Shown here: piece after piece, positions 53,301-64,000 of the stretch
Layout: each line of letters opens with the position of its first letter
Numbering within the stretch: the stretch's first letter is position 1
Source: Pholis gunnellus
Taxonomy: Eukaryota; Chordata; Actinopteri; Perciformes; Pholidae
DNA length: 64,000 nt
Assembly (NCBI GenBank): GCA_910591455.2
Contig: OU342815.1
Location: 24,706,356 to 24,770,355 of the forward strand
Reading direction: 5' to 3'
Made by a program: the position numbers and the translations under genes
The notes under the pieces: generated by a model
The model's input: the letters and a program-made list of their open reading frames with translations, nothing else
The model's database searches: none
What the model was told of the DNA's origin: nothing

Positions 53301-56300
53301 GACGGCAACAATGCGGAACTGGTAATCTGCGTCAGGGGTGAGTCCAGGCAGAGTAAACATGGTAGAGGTGATCTTGGTCTGGTGTCGGGACCACGTTTCA
53401 GCGGACACTACCTTGTACTCAACAAAGTAGCCAGTGATGGTAGAACCACCATCGTGCTTTGGTCTGGACCAGGCCAATGCCACAGAGCTCTTGGTGACGT
53501 CCATGATCTCTGGTGGGGTGCTTGAATGCTCAGGGCGACCTGGTTTGAAAAATGCAGTGTTTTCATTACTAAATGGTCTCATACTGCTCACTTAAGACTG
53601 AAGAAGAGGAATACTTACAGAGAGGAGTCTTGGGTACCAGTGGCTGCTCTGACTTCAGAGAGGCGCTGATACCGAAGGAGTTTTCAGCCGTGACCTTGAA
53701 GTGGTACTCTGTTCCCTCCTTCAGGCCCTTGACAGCCAGATGAGTGTCAATCACTCTAGAGTCCACGGTGTACCAGGCATTTCTGGCTGCCTCGCGTCTT
53801 TCTACGATGTAACCCAGGATCTCTGAGCCACCGTCATCCGTGGGCGTCTTCCAGGACACCTTGACAGAGTTGGCCTGAATCTCTTCAAAGACCATTGGTC
53901 CATTCGGAGCACTTGGGCGGCCGATGACCTTCACCTTGATTTGGACCTTCTTCCTGCCAACCCTATTCTCCAGCAGGAGGTCGTACACTCCAGAATCACT
54001 CCTCTCGGCTCCCTTGATCACAAGCTCACTGGCATCCTCCGTGGAGGCAATCATGGCCTTGGTGGAGACTGCACCACCATCCTTGGACCACTTGCAGGTT
54101 GGATGAGGTTTACCCTTGATGGGCAAAGAGAGTCTAACCACACCTCCATGGCGTACGACGTACACGTCTTTGTATTTCAGCTCAAGTTCATAGTCAGGAG
54201 ATTCTGGAGGACAAGGATAGTTATAAAAATGTGTTTAATTCTACATTACTTTTAAACAACTACAAGTGACAGCAGGTAGTTAATGTAACCTGTGTACTCA
54301 CCAAGCATCTCAGTCACAGCCACAGTTCCAGGGACTTCAGCAGGTTCTCCAGAGCCACCAGCATTGCAGGCCATCACACGGAATTTGAACTCCTCTCCTT
54401 GTGGCATTTTGGTCAGTGTGTACTCGCAGATTAAAGATGGTGTGGTATTGCACTTGATCCAAGGCATGGTGCCCACCTTCTGCATCTCAATCAGGTAACC
54501 GTCCACCCTTGCATCTCCCTCATCATCGGGAGGACTCCAAGCCAGCGACACGGAGGATTTGGTGGTATCGGTGATCCTCGGGTTCTGAGGACAGCCAGGT
54601 GGCTCTGAGCGGGGAAGAGAAGCATGTCAGCATGTTTAGCTGCTGCTACAAAAGATACTATGAGTCTGTGCTTTCTCTTTTAAGACTTCTGGTACCACGC
54701 CACTGTAATTATGAATTCAGTTTTGTCTAAAAATCTAAATATAACAAGGCTTTCTTTGAAACAGTTGTCTTACCAATGGGATCTGTTGCCACTGCTGGTT
54801 TGGATAGCAGACTTGGTTTGCTAAGTCCTCTGGCATTGAGGGCAGTGATTCTGTGTTCATACTCCAGGCCCTCAATAAGCTCTGTCGACCTGTATCTGGT
54901 CATGGTGATGGGATTCTTGTTGGCTCGCACCCATCTGTCAGACCTGACTTCTTTGCGCTCGATGACGTATCCAGAAACCTCAATGCCGCCGTCTTCTTCT
55001 GGCGGGTTCCAGGCCACGGTCATGCCATCACGAGAAACATCAAAGATGGTTGGACGGCCAGGAGGTCCAGGCACATCTGTGGAGGAGGAGAAACATGTTA
55101 CCATACCTCTGTTGACATAGTTCAGTCTGTATAATCATTAACTATTTCTGTAACCTTAAACACAGCAAGTCTTACTCTTCAAGCTCCTGCAGGTGATGAT
55201 CTCAGATTGAAGGAATTCTCCAGTGCCGTAGCGATTAATGGCAGCTGCACGGAAGACATACTCATCTCTCTCAATCAGGTTCTCAAACTTGAAAGTTGGT
55301 CGGCTAACAGAATCGCAGACGGGCACCCAGCCGGGTCTGTGAGCATCACGCTGCTCCACTGCGTAGCCACTGATGGGAGCTCCGCCATCTCTGGCTGGAG
55401 GATCCCAGCTGCAGCTGACGGTGGTAGCATCAATCTCATCAATCCTGAAGGGTCCCGTTGGTTCATCAGGTTTAGCTGGTAAAAGGGGATTTACAGGATT
55501 AATTGTTACAGTCAACGTGATGGCCTGAAACAATGACTTTATTGCAACATGCTCTTGATGAGCATCAGTAATACTTAATAACAGAGAGGTGGTTCCTTAC
55601 AGAGGATGATGACCTTGATGACCTCGGTGATAACACCGACAGCATTCTTCACCTCCAGGGAGTAGTCACCAGTGTCATCGATAGTGGTCTCAGACACAGT
55701 CAGTTTGGAGAACTTGCCAGTGCTCTTGATCTTGACGCGATCTGTGACTTTCATCTTGTTATCTCTGAAGTACCAGGAGCAGATGGGAGGAGGCCTGCCA
55801 ATGAGGGGCAGGTCCAACTCCAGAGTCTTACCGGCCAGAACATTGACAACTTTCTGAGGAATACTGGAGAAGTCCACCACAGGCATTACTGGAGAAGGAA
55901 AAAGAGAGATGGAAAAACTATAGTTTACATCCCACTTTGGTTGGTAAATAGATTTGAGCTGAGCTGTGATGTTTTGCCGAATGTTGCTGCTGGGCAGAAC
56001 ATCTTCAACATTTCTGGAGCCCAAAGTAGCAACTTCATGTTTTCCTTGATAAGTATGTATTTCTAACTTTCCCTCTTTCAAACCCTCTTCGTTAAAGAGC
56101 TAAATGATAGCAGTGTTTTTAGTAAATGTTTCTGCTTTAAACATTTGTAAAAACATGTTGTTTTTGACTAGTTACCTCTCTGTTCCTGTACAGTGATGGC
56201 AGTAACAAGCTCTTTGGGCTCGCTGGCTCCTCTGCTGTTGATCGCTCTGATCCTAAACAAGTACTGCTCGCTCTCGTTCAGCTTCTCGATGGTGTGCTCA

Positions 56301-59300
56301 AAGTCAGTGGTCTTCAGCGTGGCCACCTTCATCCACTTGTCAGTGCCAAACTTGCAGGCTTCGATGACGTAGCCCGTCAGTCTGCTGCCACCATCGTGCT
56401 CGGGCTTCTCCCAGCCCAGGGTGACAGTGCTCTTGGTGACGTCGATCATCTCCAGCTTTTGCGGCTGCAGAGGCACCTCGCAAACCAGAATGACGTCGGG
56501 AGTCTCGCAGGGCTCACCGATGCCATAGATGTTCTCAGGGAGGACCCGGAAGTAGTACAGCATGCCCTCCATGAGGCTGTCGATCTTGTAAGAGGTCTTA
56601 CTGCATTTGGAGGTGACGGTCTTGTAGGCTCTCATGGAGGCCTCACGCCTCTCAATGATGTAGTTGTTGACAGGAGCACTGCCATCGACAGTTGGGGCTT
56701 CCCAAGAAATGGTTGCAGACTCCTTGGTCAGCTCCTTGATCTTAATTGCTCCAGTTGGTCCAGGAGTATCTAACAATAAAAACAATACTTTGTCAATATA
56801 TCACATTTCCAAGAGCTACTGTATCAGTCACATTTAAAAAATCTGTGCCCTATGTAATATGAAGATTCTGTTCGGTGACATCTTCATTAACTTACCATAG
56901 ACCTTGACCAGAATGTTGACTTCCTGTTTCCCGGCAGAATTCTCGGCTACCAGCGTGTACTTGCCAGCGTCGTAGCGGTGGACCCTATCGATGATCAGCG
57001 TGGTAGATGTGGTGGTGACATCAATGAAGCCTCTGTTGTGGAGTTCAACACCAGGTTTGCTCCAAGTGATGGCGGGAGCGGGACGACCAGTAACGTTTAC
57101 GAACAGGCGGAGGGATCCACCAGCGCGCAGACAGATGGTCTTCTTCAGGTCATCGTGGAGCTCAAAGTCAGGAGTTTCTGTGTGAAAAGGGAATAATTCA
57201 TATATGGCAATATAAATGTTAACACACCATGAAAGACATAATAATATTTACTTTATTGGAAGAAGAAAAGTCAAGACTGAAACCAAGTTTAAACCTGTGC
57301 ATGTGGATTTTGTATGTGAATGTGATTTTTGTCATAGGTAGCTAGTATTAAGGGACATATATTTTGTCTCTCATCTCTTTCTCTATAAAGGTATCAGATA
57401 TTTGCTTTTCCAGATTCCTTACCAATTCTCTCTACTGGCTCAGTCTCAGCGCACGGTTCACTGAAGTCTCCTGTGCCGTTGACGTTGATACCGGCCACTC
57501 TGAAGCAGTACTTCTTGCCTGCTGAAAGTCCGGTCACCACGTGCTCTGCAGCACGTAAAGTCTTCTCATGGGCCTTCTTCCATTCCTCTGCTCCGGCTTC
57601 CTGCATCTCCAGGATGTAGCCCATCACATCAGCTCCTCCGTCATCCACGGGCCGGGACCAGGCCAGGCTGATGCTGTCGGCGTGAGTGTCGGTGATACGA
57701 GGGATGGAAGGAGGAGCAGGGGTGCCTGAGAGGACAGCATACAGGAATGAGGATCAATAGATCTGTGATATCTATAAGGATCTACTGATGTGTTTATAGA
57801 CATTGTTACCCATTAGTCATGTTACAAAAGACAAACTGGACTTACATGTTGGCTCTCTGCAGACGACGTACAGAGAAACCTCGCTGGGTTCGCTCTCTCC
57901 GGCCTTATTGATGGCCGTCACTCTGAACTGGTAGATGTTGCCTTCAGTCAAACCGGACACCTTCAGCAAGGTGTCCAGGAAAGCTCCGTCTCTGTTCACC
58001 TTCACCCAGCGGGCACTCTTTCTCTCGCGCCTCTCCACCAGGTAGTGGATCAGCGGGCTGCCGCCATCGCTCTCTGGCTTCAGCCACTCGATGGTGGCAA
58101 AGTCCTCTCCTGACACCAGGATCTCTGGAGTGCCAGGAGGAGTTGGCACAGCTGGAGGGCAGGAAAGGTGTTCGAAGTGTTAGAAGTTATGAGAATTTCA
58201 TTTGTTGTTTTATCCTAGTGGGGTACTTGTTTAAAGATAAAAGAGCAGTTTCTTTGGAATATTATCAACAATAATCCCTTACTGAAAGTGTTTCTGGCTA
58301 CCATGGCCTCGGATTGCAGGAGGACTCCAGCTCCGTATTTGTTGACTGCCCGGACTCTGAACAGGTACTCTGTGTTCTTGAACAGTGCTGTGATGTTGCA
58401 GGTGAGCTCTTTGCACTCGGCATGCATGATGACCCAGTTGAGTCTGTTGGTGTCTCTCCTCTCCACGATGAAGTGGGAGATCTCGTCACCGCCGTCCTCG
58501 AGAGGAGGCTTCCAGCTCAGTGTGCACGACTCCTCTGTGATCTTGCTGACCTCAAGGCAGCCTTCACACACTCCAGGGGTGTCTGGAAAAAACCAAAAGG
58601 TGTGCTCATTGTAATACTCATAAGATAACTTTGACAAACTAATAAGTGTAATCTGCAATGCTGAAAAACAAAGCTCTCTCTCTTACCAAGCACTTTGACG
58701 TTAACCTCAGCAGTCTTGGTTCCGCTTACGTTCCTGACCGTGAGGATGTACTTTCCAGTGTCGTCTCTGTCACAGAACTTGATGATGGCCATGGCCTTGG
58801 TGGAGGTGTACTGCAGGTGGTACTTTTCACACAGCTCCAGATCCCTGCTGCCCTTTGACCAGGAAGCCTTGGGGTCCGGCCTGCCTCCCACTGCAGCGTC
58901 CAGAACCAGGTCTGAACCGGCTCTGACCCTGACGGTTTCAGTCAGGAGTTTGCTGTCCAGCTGGGCCTTTGGAGGCTCTGTTGGGTGGAAAAGGAACATG
59001 ATTATGAAGCAATTTTTGATAAGATAGGACTCCTTTTCTGGGACTGTAATAAATGCACATTGAATTCATTCTACATGTTTAAGCCTTAAGGTGTTGCTCA
59101 CGCTAACTTAGCAGGGCACATTAGACTGTTACATCTGAATGTTATTTTAATAAATACTTTTCATTCTGATGTATTGACGGTATTGTATCACAATCCCAGA
59201 TGCAGATCTTACCGAAGTCGGTCTTGCACTGCACAGAGCCAGTGGACTGCGAGGGGATGCTGAAGACCTGGTTGGCGTTCTTGGCGATGACTCTGAACTC

Positions 59301-62300
59301 ATAGGGCTCTCCTTCTCCCAGGGCGGTAACGGTGTAGAAAGTGTCCACCACATTGGTGTAGTTACACTTGAGCCAGTGGCCTTCACCCGTCAAAGTGTAC
59401 GGCTTACGCTCAATGATGTAGCCCACAATCGGACTACCACCATCGTTGAGTGGAGCCGACCATTTGAGGGACACAGTACTTCTTGTAACATTTGTGACTT
59501 CTGGCTTACTTGGTGAATCTAAAAAAACAGATCAGACATGTTGGATTTATGGATTATTACCTAAAAGGTCACCGGATAGCGAGATCCTAAACTGTCAAAA
59601 CTTACCAACTGGGTTTTGAGCAACTGCTCCCTTAGAGGCCTCGCTGGCTTTGCTTAGTCCACCACTGTTCATGGCATAAACCCTGAACTGGTACTCTAGG
59701 CCTTCAACTAGGCCTTCCATCTTGCTGTAGCAGTCAAAGCAAGGGATCTTGTTCTCCCTCACCCACAGGATATTGTTCCTCTCCTTCTTCTCGATCCAGT
59801 AGCCTGTCACCTTGCTTCCGCCATCATGGTAGGGCTCCTCCCATTTTATGGTCATTGTGTTAGCAGTGACATTGAAGGCTGAAGGCCTTGTTGGAGGGCC
59901 AGGAGGTGCTGTGATAAAAAACCAGATTGTGTCATTATGTCACAGTCATCTTAAGGCCAGCCTGATTCAGTAGAAGACTTTTTCACAGATATTAACAGTC
60001 TAAGAAATGTAGAGTACTTACTGAAAGGATGCTCTGCAACAATAGTCTCAGACTCAGTGTGCTTGCTGACACCAAATCTATTCTCAGCAGAGACCCTGAA
60101 TGTGTACTGCATGTACTTAGTCAAGTGACTGACATCAAGAGATGTGCGCTTAACGCTGGAGTTGATCAGCTGCCAGGCGGTGGAGCCAGACTCTCGCTTC
60201 TCCACGATGTAGTTGGTGATTCCAGTGCCACCATCATCCTCTGGTGCTTGCCAGTTGATGACACAGGACTCAGAGGTGATGGATGAGATTTCGATGGGTC
60301 CGGTTGGAGGTGTGGGTTTACCTGTGACATTAACTTCAATAGTGAACGTCCTGGTTCCGGCCACGTTCTCCAGAGTCAGGTAGTATTTACCACCATCTCC
60401 TCTCATTGCCTCCTTGACTGAGATGCTGGTTCTGTCCTTAGTTGTTTGAATGGAGACTCTGTCTGAGTTCTTTAGCCTCATCTCTTCCAGCTTCCAGGTG
60501 ACCTTAGGAGCAGGTCTACCAGTAATGGGAACATCAATGATGAAGGTTCTGCCAGAATTACATGTGATGAGCTGGTTGGTAATCTCACTGAGGTTAGCAG
60601 CAGGTTCAATATGAGGCTCTTTGACCAGCACAGGAGCCAGAGTTTCTCTGGGTTTGCTGGAACCCGATTCATTCTTGGCCTTCACGCGGAAGTCATACTC
60701 ATCACCCTTGTTGAGCTTTTCAACCACATAGGTGAGGTTATTGGTGTTGCCAACTACTACCCATTTGTCTGCACCCTTTGGCTTAGCCTCAATGGTGTAA
60801 CACTGGATGCGGCTGCCACCATCATGCTCTGGTTTCAGCCAGCCCAGAACCACAGAGCTGTCTGTGGTATCCAGGATGTCCATTCTCTTTGGAGATGCTG
60901 GCTCTGCGGTGGCAATGACAGGCTCAGTGAGCTCAAACGCCTCACCCACACCGTTCTGGTTCTCGGCTGAGACCCTGAAGAAGTATGGCACTCCCTCCAG
61001 CAGGTCCTGGATCTTCAGGATATGTTGCTTGCATTTGCCACCAGACTGCTGCCATGTGCGTCGGCTAGCCTCGCGCCTCTCAACAATATAGTGATGGATT
61101 CGTGCCCCACCGTCATTGAGAGGAGGCTCCCAGATAACTGTGACCGAGCCTCTGGACACCTCCTTCAAGTCAACACCTCGTGGAGGTCCAGGAGTGTCCA
61201 AAACCTTTACAGTGAATGTAATGGCCTTGCTGCCACTAGCGTTCTCCAGGTTAACAGTGTATTTGCCTGTATCATTTCTTGAACAGTTTTCAATGCTTAA
61301 AGAACTGTATCCATCTGTAGTTGTGACCTCTGACATGACACCCAGCTCGCCTTCTTCCTTCACCCATGTGGCATTGGGAATTGGCTTTCCTCTGAAGTTG
61401 ATGCCCAAGCACACTGAGCCTCCAGGCTTGACAATGTGTGTCTGCTTGAAGGTGGCGTCAATATCCACGTGTGGTGGTGTTAGCCTGTCTACAGCCTGAG
61501 CAAGCTCTGGAATCTCCTTGTCATCGCCTCTACCCACATGGTTTACAGCTGCAACACGTAACTTGTACTCAGCTCCCGTCTGTAGACCAGTCACCGTGTA
61601 ATTTGTTTCTGCCACTAGCTCCTCATTTACTCTCTTCCATTCGGTCTCTTCTCCCTTCACCATTTCAATAATGTAGCCCATGATCTCCATGCCTCCGTCC
61701 TCAGCTGGCCTGGACCATTCCAGGCTGATGGAGGTGTTGGTGGAGTCGGACACACAGACCACAGATGGAGCACAAGGAATATCCTTTGGCTCGGCAGCTT
61801 TGATAGGTATAGAGATGCTGCTAGGATCTCCAGCACCAGCATCGTTCACGGCCATGACACGGAACTCGTATTCCATATCCTCTGTCAGGTGGAGCACCTT
61901 GTGAGCACAATCGATGATGGGCTTCTTGGTAGTCACCTTGTAGAATCGGACAGTCTTCTTTTCCCGTTTCTCCAGGAGGTAATACTGAATGGGGTTTCCT
62001 CCGTCAGATGTCGGAGGAGTCCACGACAGTGTGATGCTCTCTCCTGACGTTTCAGTAGCGTCAGGAGTGCCTGGAGCCTCAGGAGTAGCTGAGGGAACAT
62101 TTTTGATGGATTAGTTCAATAATTGAAAAATATAGAAAACTAAAAATATAATATTAAATTTAAAAACAGCTTTTCCAACTTTCCACTTACTGTATTGCAT
62201 CTGTGCAATGACCGGGCTGGACTCCAAAGGTCTGCCAACTCCAAACGTGTTAACAGCAGAGGCCCTGAACTGGTACTCATTGGTCTTGATGAGCTTGGTT

Positions 62301-64000
62301 ACATTGAACGTGCACTCTGTACATTCGTCAGACACCAAAGACCAAGAAATCTTGGCAGTCTCACGCCTCTCAATGATGTAATGCGTAATCTCTGAGCAGC
62401 CGTCATTCTCCGGTGGGTTCCAAGTCAGAGTGCATTTACCCTCTGAGATGTTGCTGAACGTCATGGGTCCCACCGGCTCCCCAGGTGTGTCTGTATCACA
62501 TGGGAGTGTGAGATTGAAGTTAGAACATGAATAAGTAAATAAAGCGGTGTACAACTGCAATGTATTATAAAGAGTAAAAATGTCAGAACTGCGTACCTTG
62601 GACTTGAACAAGGATTCCCTCCTTTCGGCTTCCAGATCCGTTAGTAGCCTCCACAGTGTAGTGGCCACGGTGTGTACGATCAGCGTCCCTGACAAACAGG
62701 GTGCTGGATCCAGCTACATTGATGATGTCCATCATCCTTTTGGTGACCTCCACACCGTCTCTGAACCAGACGACCTTGGGAACAGGGCGTCCGGTGATGG
62801 TCGCCTTCAGCCTGATTTTATCTCCTGCTTTCACCGTCAAACCCTCAAAGTACTCTGGGCCAAACTCAATATTAGGAGTAGCTAGTTTAAAGGATAAAGG
62901 AATGGAATTAGTACAGTACTTAGCTTAAAACCTGACAACTCAACATTCAATGACAAAGAAAAGATGAAGAACACATTCAAGCTGCTAATATAACTCATAT
63001 ATTATTACTCATATAATATTAGTCATTCTCCGAGTTCTTTTTACTCACCGTTCTCACTTCTGACCACAATCAAGCCAGAGGAGTTGGAGGGAGGACTGAC
63101 GACACCGATTGCATTTCTGGCAGTCACTCTGAACTCGTAGCGTTCATTTGTTGCCAACCCAGTGACGGTGTACAGGCAGTCATGTACATCAGACAAGTTG
63201 GCCTTGAACCAGCGTCCATGTCCTTGGCGTTTCTCAAGGCTGTAGCTGGTAATCTTGCTACCACCATCACGTTTGGGGGCATCCCATTTCAGTGTCACTG
63301 AGTCACTTGTCACGTCGGTGTAGTCGGGCTGACCAGGAGGATCTGGAAGACATCAGATGAATCTTTGAATTTATTTTTGTTAAAGTGCTGTCATTCTAGT
63401 CCAATTTATGAACAGAAATTATTTTGCTGAACTTGCTATTATTCCAATATTCTGCATGTTAGAAGTGTAAAAAATAAACAAAAATAATGTCATGGTCTAA
63501 ATCTGCACTCACCAACAGGACTGACAGCCATGACTGGCTTGCTCTCGTCACTCATCCGGCTGAAGCCAGAGTCGTTCTGGGCGTAGACTCTGAAGGAGTA
63601 CTCAAGACCTTCAATGAGCTCCAAGATTCTGAAATCCGTTTCCTTGATCAGCATAGTGTTCACCTTTTGCCACATGATGCTGTTCTTTTCTCTCTTTTCC
63701 ACATGGAAGCCCTGGATGGGGGCACCGCCGTCATAAATGGGCTGCTCCCACTGGATGGTCATGCCATCGTTGGTGACGTTGTATACAAAAGGCTTGCCTG
63801 GCGGGCCTGGAGGCCTAAACTGGTGCTTGGCAATGACCGTCTGGGATACAAGAGGCTCGCTGACACCGTATCTGTTCTCAGCACGCACTCTGAACTGGTA
63901 CTGGACACCCTTGATCAGGTTGGGGACCTTGAACTGAGTATCCACTACACTGGAGCAGGCCATCTTCCAGTCAGACTTGGAGGTGTCGCGCTTCTCTACA
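44084..64000 (-). CDS. ttn: ttn locus: titin, C-terminal third of A-band, kinase and M-band, partial at right edge
   Basis: Giant sarcomeric protein spanning the half-sarcomere; this part lies along the thick filament into the M-line. Seen: 27 minus-strand exons whose A-band introns are all phase 1, each carrying whole FnIII or Ig domains. The FnIII domains show the titin pattern P-P-DGG-x-I-x-x-Y-x-(V/I)-E-(K/R). From 62881 the order is I FFF I FF I FFF I FFF I FF I FFF, containing the 11-domain C-zone super-repeat, then I I F F I I F kinase, then M1-M5, KSP repeats, an M7-like Ig, a Ser/Met-rich linker and M10. The kinase and is2 regions match human titin closely (LSRWEQFY, RRRSLGD-SDEELLLP). 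M6, M8 and M9 are not found and M10 is interrupted by a stop. Nothing shows which teleost ttn copy this is. Confidence 0.96.
45045..45254 (-). CDS. ttn: ttn exon (Ser/Met-rich interdomain sequence)
   Basis: 70 codons rich in Ser and Met: MEAASMQAEYSFESTSAS and SMVSMVSMSSSSQMVE. It resembles the human linker just before M10 (SASSMTEMKFASMSAQSMSS). Phase 1 at both ends. In human the M8 and M9 Igs come before this linker; none is found between 45254 and 45351. Confidence 0.85.
45351..45507 (-). CDS. ttn: ttn exon (second half of M7 Ig)
   Basis: Encodes ALSQGGKYEIFEENGSASLE and SDSGLYKCTATSGAGVVS (human ITQGGKYKLSEDKG and SDSGLYTCTVKNSAGSVSS). Phase 0 start, phase 1 end. Confidence 0.92.
45622..50678 (-). 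CDS. ttn: ttn Mex1-type exon: last A-band Ig and FnIII, titin kinase, M1-M5, KSP region, start of M7
   Basis: 1,685 codons in one exon. Order: Ig (50670-50390), FnIII (about 50380-50095), kinase (about 49990-49230), M1 (about 49070-48775), M2 (48680-48390), M3 (48370-48085), a unique linker with LSRWEQFY and RRRSLGDLSDEELLLP (to about 46790), M4 (LDHRPLITIRLRSHRVP, about 46770-46460), M5 (AKILTKPRSLTVEEGSLASF, about 46290-46005), Lys-Ser-Pro repeats (about 45980-45745), then the first half of M7. The kinase has lysine in MAKF, HFD in place of HRD (49638-49630) and ELG in place of DFG (49572-49564; human EFG). Acts as an M-line scaffold or stretch-sensing kinase. The human exon also has an M6 Ig after the KSP repeats; here the sequence goes straight to M7. 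Confidence 0.96.
50817..51422 (-). CDS. ttn: ttn exon (FnIII-Ig)
   Basis: 202 codons: an FnIII (CVVSWKPPLSDGGSKIKSYC) and an Ig (TLVCKIIGQPKPVIKWFRRG). Confidence 0.94.
51596..51901 (-). CDS. ttn: ttn exon (FnIII)
   Basis: 102 codons, one FnIII: VIISWKAPQDNGGCMITNYI and FFRVYAQNRYGNSEP. Confidence 0.93.
51992..52567 (-). CDS. ttn: ttn exon (Ig-Ig)
   Basis: 192 codons, two consecutive Ig domains: MKCQIIGRPLPDIKWYHTGK, and LRIHAVYIGRPEPKIMWLHG. The Ig-Ig pair marks the end of the C-zone. Confidence 0.94.
52708..53007 (-). CDS. ttn: ttn exon (FnIII)
   Basis: 100 codons, one FnIII: IRWQAPECDGGKEVLGYWVE and YEFRVFAENETGMSRPR. Confidence 0.93.
53237..53539 (-). CDS. ttn: ttn exon (FnIII)
   Basis: 101 codons, one FnIII: RPEHSSTPPEIMDVTKSSVA and ITGYFVEYKVVSAETW. 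Confidence 0.93.
53619..54203 (-). CDS. ttn: ttn exon (Ig-FnIII)
   Basis: 195 codons: an Ig (VRHGGVVRLSLPIKGKPHPT; DSGVYDLLLENRVG) followed by an FnIII (VKVSWKTPTDDGGSEILGYI). Confidence 0.93.
54302..54604 (-). CDS. ttn: ttn exon (FnIII)
   Basis: 101 codons, one FnIII: VSLAWSPPDDEGDARVDGYL (DEG in place of DGG) and CNAGGSGEPAEVPG. Confidence 0.93.
54774..55076 (-). CDS. ttn: ttn exon (FnIII)
   Basis: 101 codons, one FnIII: PGPPGRPTIFDVSRDGMTVA and LNARGLSKPSLLSKP. Confidence 0.93.
55176..55475 (-). CDS. ttn: ttn exon (FnIII)
   Basis: 100 codons, one FnIII: CSWDPPARDGGAPISGYAVE and YVFRAAAINRYGTGEF. Confidence 0.93.
55601..55888 (-). CDS. ttn: ttn exon (Ig)
   Basis: 96 codons, one Ig: VLAGKTLELDLPLIGRPPPI and DDTGDYSLEVKNAVGV. 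Confidence 0.93.
56176..56769 (-). CDS. ttn: ttn exon (FnIII-FnIII)
   Basis: 198 codons, two FnIII: ATISWEAPTVDGSAPVNNYI, and VTLGWEKPEHDGGSRLTGYV. The first has DGSAP in place of DGGxP. Confidence 0.93.
56896..57177 (-). CDS. ttn: ttn exon (Ig)
   Basis: 94 codons, one Ig: LRAGGSLRLFVNVTGRPAPA and RYDAGKYTLVAENSAGK. Confidence 0.93.
57423..57725 (-). CDS. ttn: ttn exon (FnIII)
   Basis: 101 codons, one FnIII: ISLAWSRPVDDGGADVMGYI and YCFRVAGINVNGTGDFSEP. Confidence 0.93.
57846..58151 (-). CDS. ttn: ttn exon (FnIII)
   Basis: 102 codons, one FnIII: TIEWLKPESDGGSPLIHYLV and YQFRVTAINKAGESEPSE. Confidence 0.93.
58283..58582 (-). CDS. ttn: ttn exon (FnIII)
   Basis: 100 codons, one FnIII: CTLSWKPPLEDGGDEISHFI and YLFRVRAVNKYGAG. 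Confidence 0.93.
58687..58977 (-). CDS. ttn: ttn exon (Ig)
   Basis: 97 codons, one Ig: VRAGSDLVLDAAVGGRPDPK and DDTGKYILTVRNVSGT. Confidence 0.93.
59213..59518 (-). CDS. ttn: ttn exon (FnIII)
   Basis: 102 codons, one FnIII: VSLKWSAPLNDGGSPIVGYI and PYEFRVIAKNANQVFS. Confidence 0.93.
59606..59908 (-). CDS. ttn: ttn exon (FnIII)
   Basis: 101 codons, one FnIII: PPGPPTRPSAFNVTANTMTI and DGGSKVTGYWIEKKERNN. Phase 1 at both ends. Confidence 0.93.
60022..62088 (-). CDS. ttn: ttn large A-band exon (FnIII-FnIII-Ig-FnIII-FnIII-Ig-FnIII)
   Basis: 689 codons without an intron, holding seven domains, while neighbours hold one or two. It starts TPEAPGTPDATETSGESITL and ends ETIVAEHPF. Phase 1 at both ends. 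Titin has such fused A-band exons in mammals too. Confidence 0.95.
62191..62490 (-). CDS. ttn: ttn exon (FnIII)
   Basis: 100 codons, one FnIII: TPGEPVGPMTFSNISEGKCT and ITHYIIERRETAKISW. The donor ACA|GTAAGT is phase 1. Confidence 0.93.
62597..62881 (-). CDS. ttn: ttn exon (Ig)
   Basis: 95 codons, one Ig: VKAGDKIRLKATITGRPVPK and HRGHYTVEATNGSG. This is the A-band Ig type without the usual cysteine pair. Confidence 0.93.
63049..63342 (-). CDS. ttn: ttn exon (FnIII)
   Basis: 98 codons, one FnIII: VTLKWDAPKRDGGSKITSYS and YEFRVTARNAIG. Phase 1 at both ends. Confidence 0.93.
63513..64000 (-). CDS. ttn: ttn exon (two FnIII domains, partial)
   Basis: Continues past the window edge. Encodes the end of one FnIII (GVQYQFRVRAENRYGVSEP) and a complete one (PPGPPGKPFVYNVTNDGMT ... 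DGGAPIQGFHVEKRE). The donor GTTG|GTGAGT is phase 1. Confidence 0.93.

Overview
The window looks like nuclear DNA of a teleost fish. The genes have vertebrate exon-intron structure with GT-AG junctions, many introns of only about 75-110 bp, very long CA/GT microsatellites and typical fish repeats, including a LINE/SINE-type tail near 6.7 kb and TIR elements near 27.6 and 41.4 kb. Three protein-coding genes can be read exon by exon. In each, consecutive exon phases fit together, so the splice models are internally consistent.

(1) About 0.6-17.8 kb, minus strand: the 5' half of mylk, the long smooth-muscle myosin light chain kinase. Fourteen coding exons (about 604 codons, open at the left edge) encode Ig1, Ig2, a spacer, the first half of Ig3, Ig5, Ig6 and the following linker. 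The kinase lies off the left edge. The introns are full of minisatellites.

(2) About 20.1-36.3 kb, plus strand, head-to-head with mylk: a complete bmpr2, the type II BMP receptor. One probable noncoding exon and 18 coding exons give 1,267 residues: signal peptide, three-finger ectodomain, one membrane helix, intact kinase, and a long C-terminal tail ending in the family's conserved block. The introns and 3' UTR hold five minisatellite arrays. One array (28.9-30.9 kb) is built from copies of the gene's own exon-9 splice acceptor.

(3) About 43-64 kb, minus strand, tail-to-tail with bmpr2: the 3' part of titin (ttn), open at the right edge. It has two copies of the 11-domain C-zone super-repeat, the A-band/M-band transition, the titin kinase, and a shortened M-band. 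The M6-, M8- and M9-type Ig domains are not found. The last exon (M10) carries an in-frame TAA and lacks about ten codons.

The left 40 kb is extraordinarily rich in tandem repeats (more than a dozen arrays of 10-39 bp units), while the titin exon region is almost free of them. All three genes act in muscle or vessel wall, but nothing in the sequence shows shared regulation. No RNA genes, CRISPR arrays or prokaryotic features were seen.
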